Positions 5,855 to 6,858 of a stretch of 6,858 nt of DNA are shown in pieces (the first letter of the stretch is position 1; each line of letters begins with the position of its first letter). Origin of the DNA: Clostridia bacterium. Its GTDB lineage: Bacteria > Bacillota > Clostridia > Oscillospirales > CAG-272. The DNA lies in assembly GCA_900753295.1 (NCBI GenBank), contig CAADYQ010000016.1, forward strand, positions 1-6,858, written 5' to 3'. A model generated the notes under the pieces. It made no database searches, had not been told where the DNA came from, and saw only the letters and a program-made list of their open reading frames with translations. The position numbers and the translations under genes were made by a program.

Positions 5855-6858
5855 TCTCCGCTCTCGCGCCTTATTTTGCGCCGCACGCGGTTGATATGCC
5901 GCTCAAAGTCGCCGCCGTCGATCAGCTCCGCAAGCACGAGCTGCTCGAAGGTCGGAACGGTGCAGGAGTAAAACCCCAGCTTCTCATAAAATGCCTCTGT
6001 CAGCCCGGACGGCAGGACCATGTAGCCTACACGCATCGACGGCGATATGGTCTTTGAAAATGTATTGAGATAAATGACATTGCCGTCATGCGACAGCACA
6101 AAAAGCGTTTCAAGTGGCTGAGAGGCTAACGAAAATTCCGAGCCGTAGTCGGATTCTATTATGTATCTCCCACTGCGACCCGCCCAGCGTATATATTCGT
6201 GTCTTTTGGAAGCAGAAGCCGTCACGCCGCTCGGAAAGCTGCGGTACGGCGTTACGTGCAGTACGTCCGCATCGGAGGTGGCGAGCGCATCGCTGTCAAT
6301 GCCGTCCTCCGCGAGCGGCAGGAGCCTGTATTCCGCACCCGAGACACGGTATATGCGCTCTATTTTTTCGTATGACGGCGATTCGATGGCGTATATCCTG
6401 TCGCGTCCGAGCAATTCCGTTATCAGTCCGTACAGATATTCGGCGCCGGAGCCTACGACTATCTGCGCGGTATCGACCTTTATCCCGCGGTTGCGGGCAA
6501 GATACTGCCTTATCGCCTCGCGAAGCTCCTCACGCCCTGTACCGGGCGAGCGCTCAAGTATCATGTCGCCGCAGTCGGTAAGCACGCGGCGCATAGTCCG
6601 GCTGAGAACGGATACGGAAAATTCCGGATAGTCCGCAACATATGCGCGGCGCGCCTCATGCGCCGGCGAGTGAGTTGCCGCCGCTGCCGCGAAGCCGTCC
6701 GCCGGGCGGAATATCACAAAAAATCCGCTGCGCTCGCGTGATTCCACATAGCCCTCGTCGCACAGCAGCGCATATGCGTGCTCGACCGTGACGGTGCTCA
6801 CGCCGCATTCCTCGGCAAAAAGTCTTTTTGACGGCAGGCGGCTCCCGCACGGATACAC
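5845..6858 (-). CDS. GntR/MocR-type PLP-binding transcriptional regulator, 5' end outside window, C-terminus short
   Basis: The frame runs off the right edge, so about 20-25 N-terminal residues and the start are not visible. Numbering from 6858 down, residues 1-48 are a GntR winged helix-turn-helix (SRLPSKRLFAEECGVSTVTVEHAYALL, then wing DEGYVESRERSGFFV). After a linker comes a fold-type I aminotransferase-like domain: SPGTGREELREAI (104-116), VVGSGAEYLYGL (134-144), TPYRSFPSG (203-211), IIESDYGSEF (233-242) and NTFSKTISPSMRVGY (265-279), with Lys269 as the PLP Schiff-base lysine. MocR proteins such as GabR sense a metabolite through PLP and control nearby genes. The protein ends at RHINRVRRKIRRESGDQM, 68 residues after Lys269, whereas GabR (479 residues, Lys312) has 167. 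The C-terminal small domain is thus missing. It could be a decaying gene or a divergent short regulator. Its target genes probably lie to the right of the window. Confidence 0.88.
   Translation of the reverse strand: MYPCGSRLPSKRLFAEECGVSTVTVEHAYALLCDEGYVESRERSGFFVIFRPADGFAAAAATHSPAHEARRAYVADYPEFSVSVLSRTMRRVLTDCGDMILERSPGTGREELREAIRQYLARNRGIKVDTAQIVVGSGAEYLYGLITELLGRDRIYAIESPSYEKIERIYRVSGAEYRLLPLAEDGIDSDALATSDADVLHVTPYRSFPSGVTASASKRHEYIRWAGRSGRYIIESDYGSEFSLASQPLETLFVLSHDGNVIYLNTFSKTISPSMRVGYMVLPSGLTEAFYEKLGFYSCTVPTFEQLVLAELIDGGDFERHINRVRRKIRRESGDQM

Noticed and set aside
5845..6858. Complete MocR gene starting at the GTG at 6858
   Set aside because: The first visible residues are already in the middle of the winged-helix domain, so this GTG is an internal Val codon.

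Overview
The window looks like chromosomal DNA of a strictly bacterial, moderately GC-rich member of the Clostridia (Firmicutes), most likely a gut-type Oscillospirales or related lineage. The lineage guess is an inference. It rests on a gene order I know from Clostridia (HI0933-type flavoprotein, cmk, plsC, ispH-rpsA), on the IspH-ribosomal protein S1 fusion, which is a clostridial trait, on Shine-Dalgarno sites of the AGGAGG type, and on heavy ATA use for isoleucine in a GC-rich background. I see no RNA genes, CRISPR array, insertion sequence or prophage.

Layout, left to right. Positions 1-1227 hold the HI0933/YhiN-type flavoprotein, missing only a few N-terminal residues at the window edge. 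A 138-base gap follows with no clear promoter, but with a 13-base palindrome and a pair of 11-base-spaced repeats. Next is a tightly packed cluster on the + strand: cmk (1366-2061), plsC (2058-2690) and ispH-rpsA (2687-4747). These genes are joined by two ATGA stop/start overlaps, so translation is probably coupled. The cluster links nucleotide supply (CMP/dCMP kinase), phospholipid synthesis (acyltransferase), isoprenoid synthesis (last MEP-pathway step) and translation (S1). A perfect 17-bp hairpin at 4758-4796 closes it, though without the U-run of a classical terminator.

After the hairpin comes a gene for an unrecognised cytoplasmic HExxH (zincin-like) protein (4817-5854). It converges with, and overlaps by 10 bases, a minus-strand gene for a GntR/MocR-type regulator (5845-6858). 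The regulator's start lies beyond the right edge. Its C-terminal roughly 100 residues are absent, because it stops just where the small domain of the aminotransferase fold should begin.

Three points deserve a second look. The first is a perfect internal Shine-Dalgarno site plus in-frame ATG exactly at the IspH/S1 junction, with a change in codon choice there; this suggests that S1 is also made on its own. The second is the shortened MocR regulator, which also carries a Ser where the PLP-contacting Asp is expected. The third is the orphan HExxH protein. I did not find a clearly new multi-gene system; most of the window is conserved housekeeping sequence.
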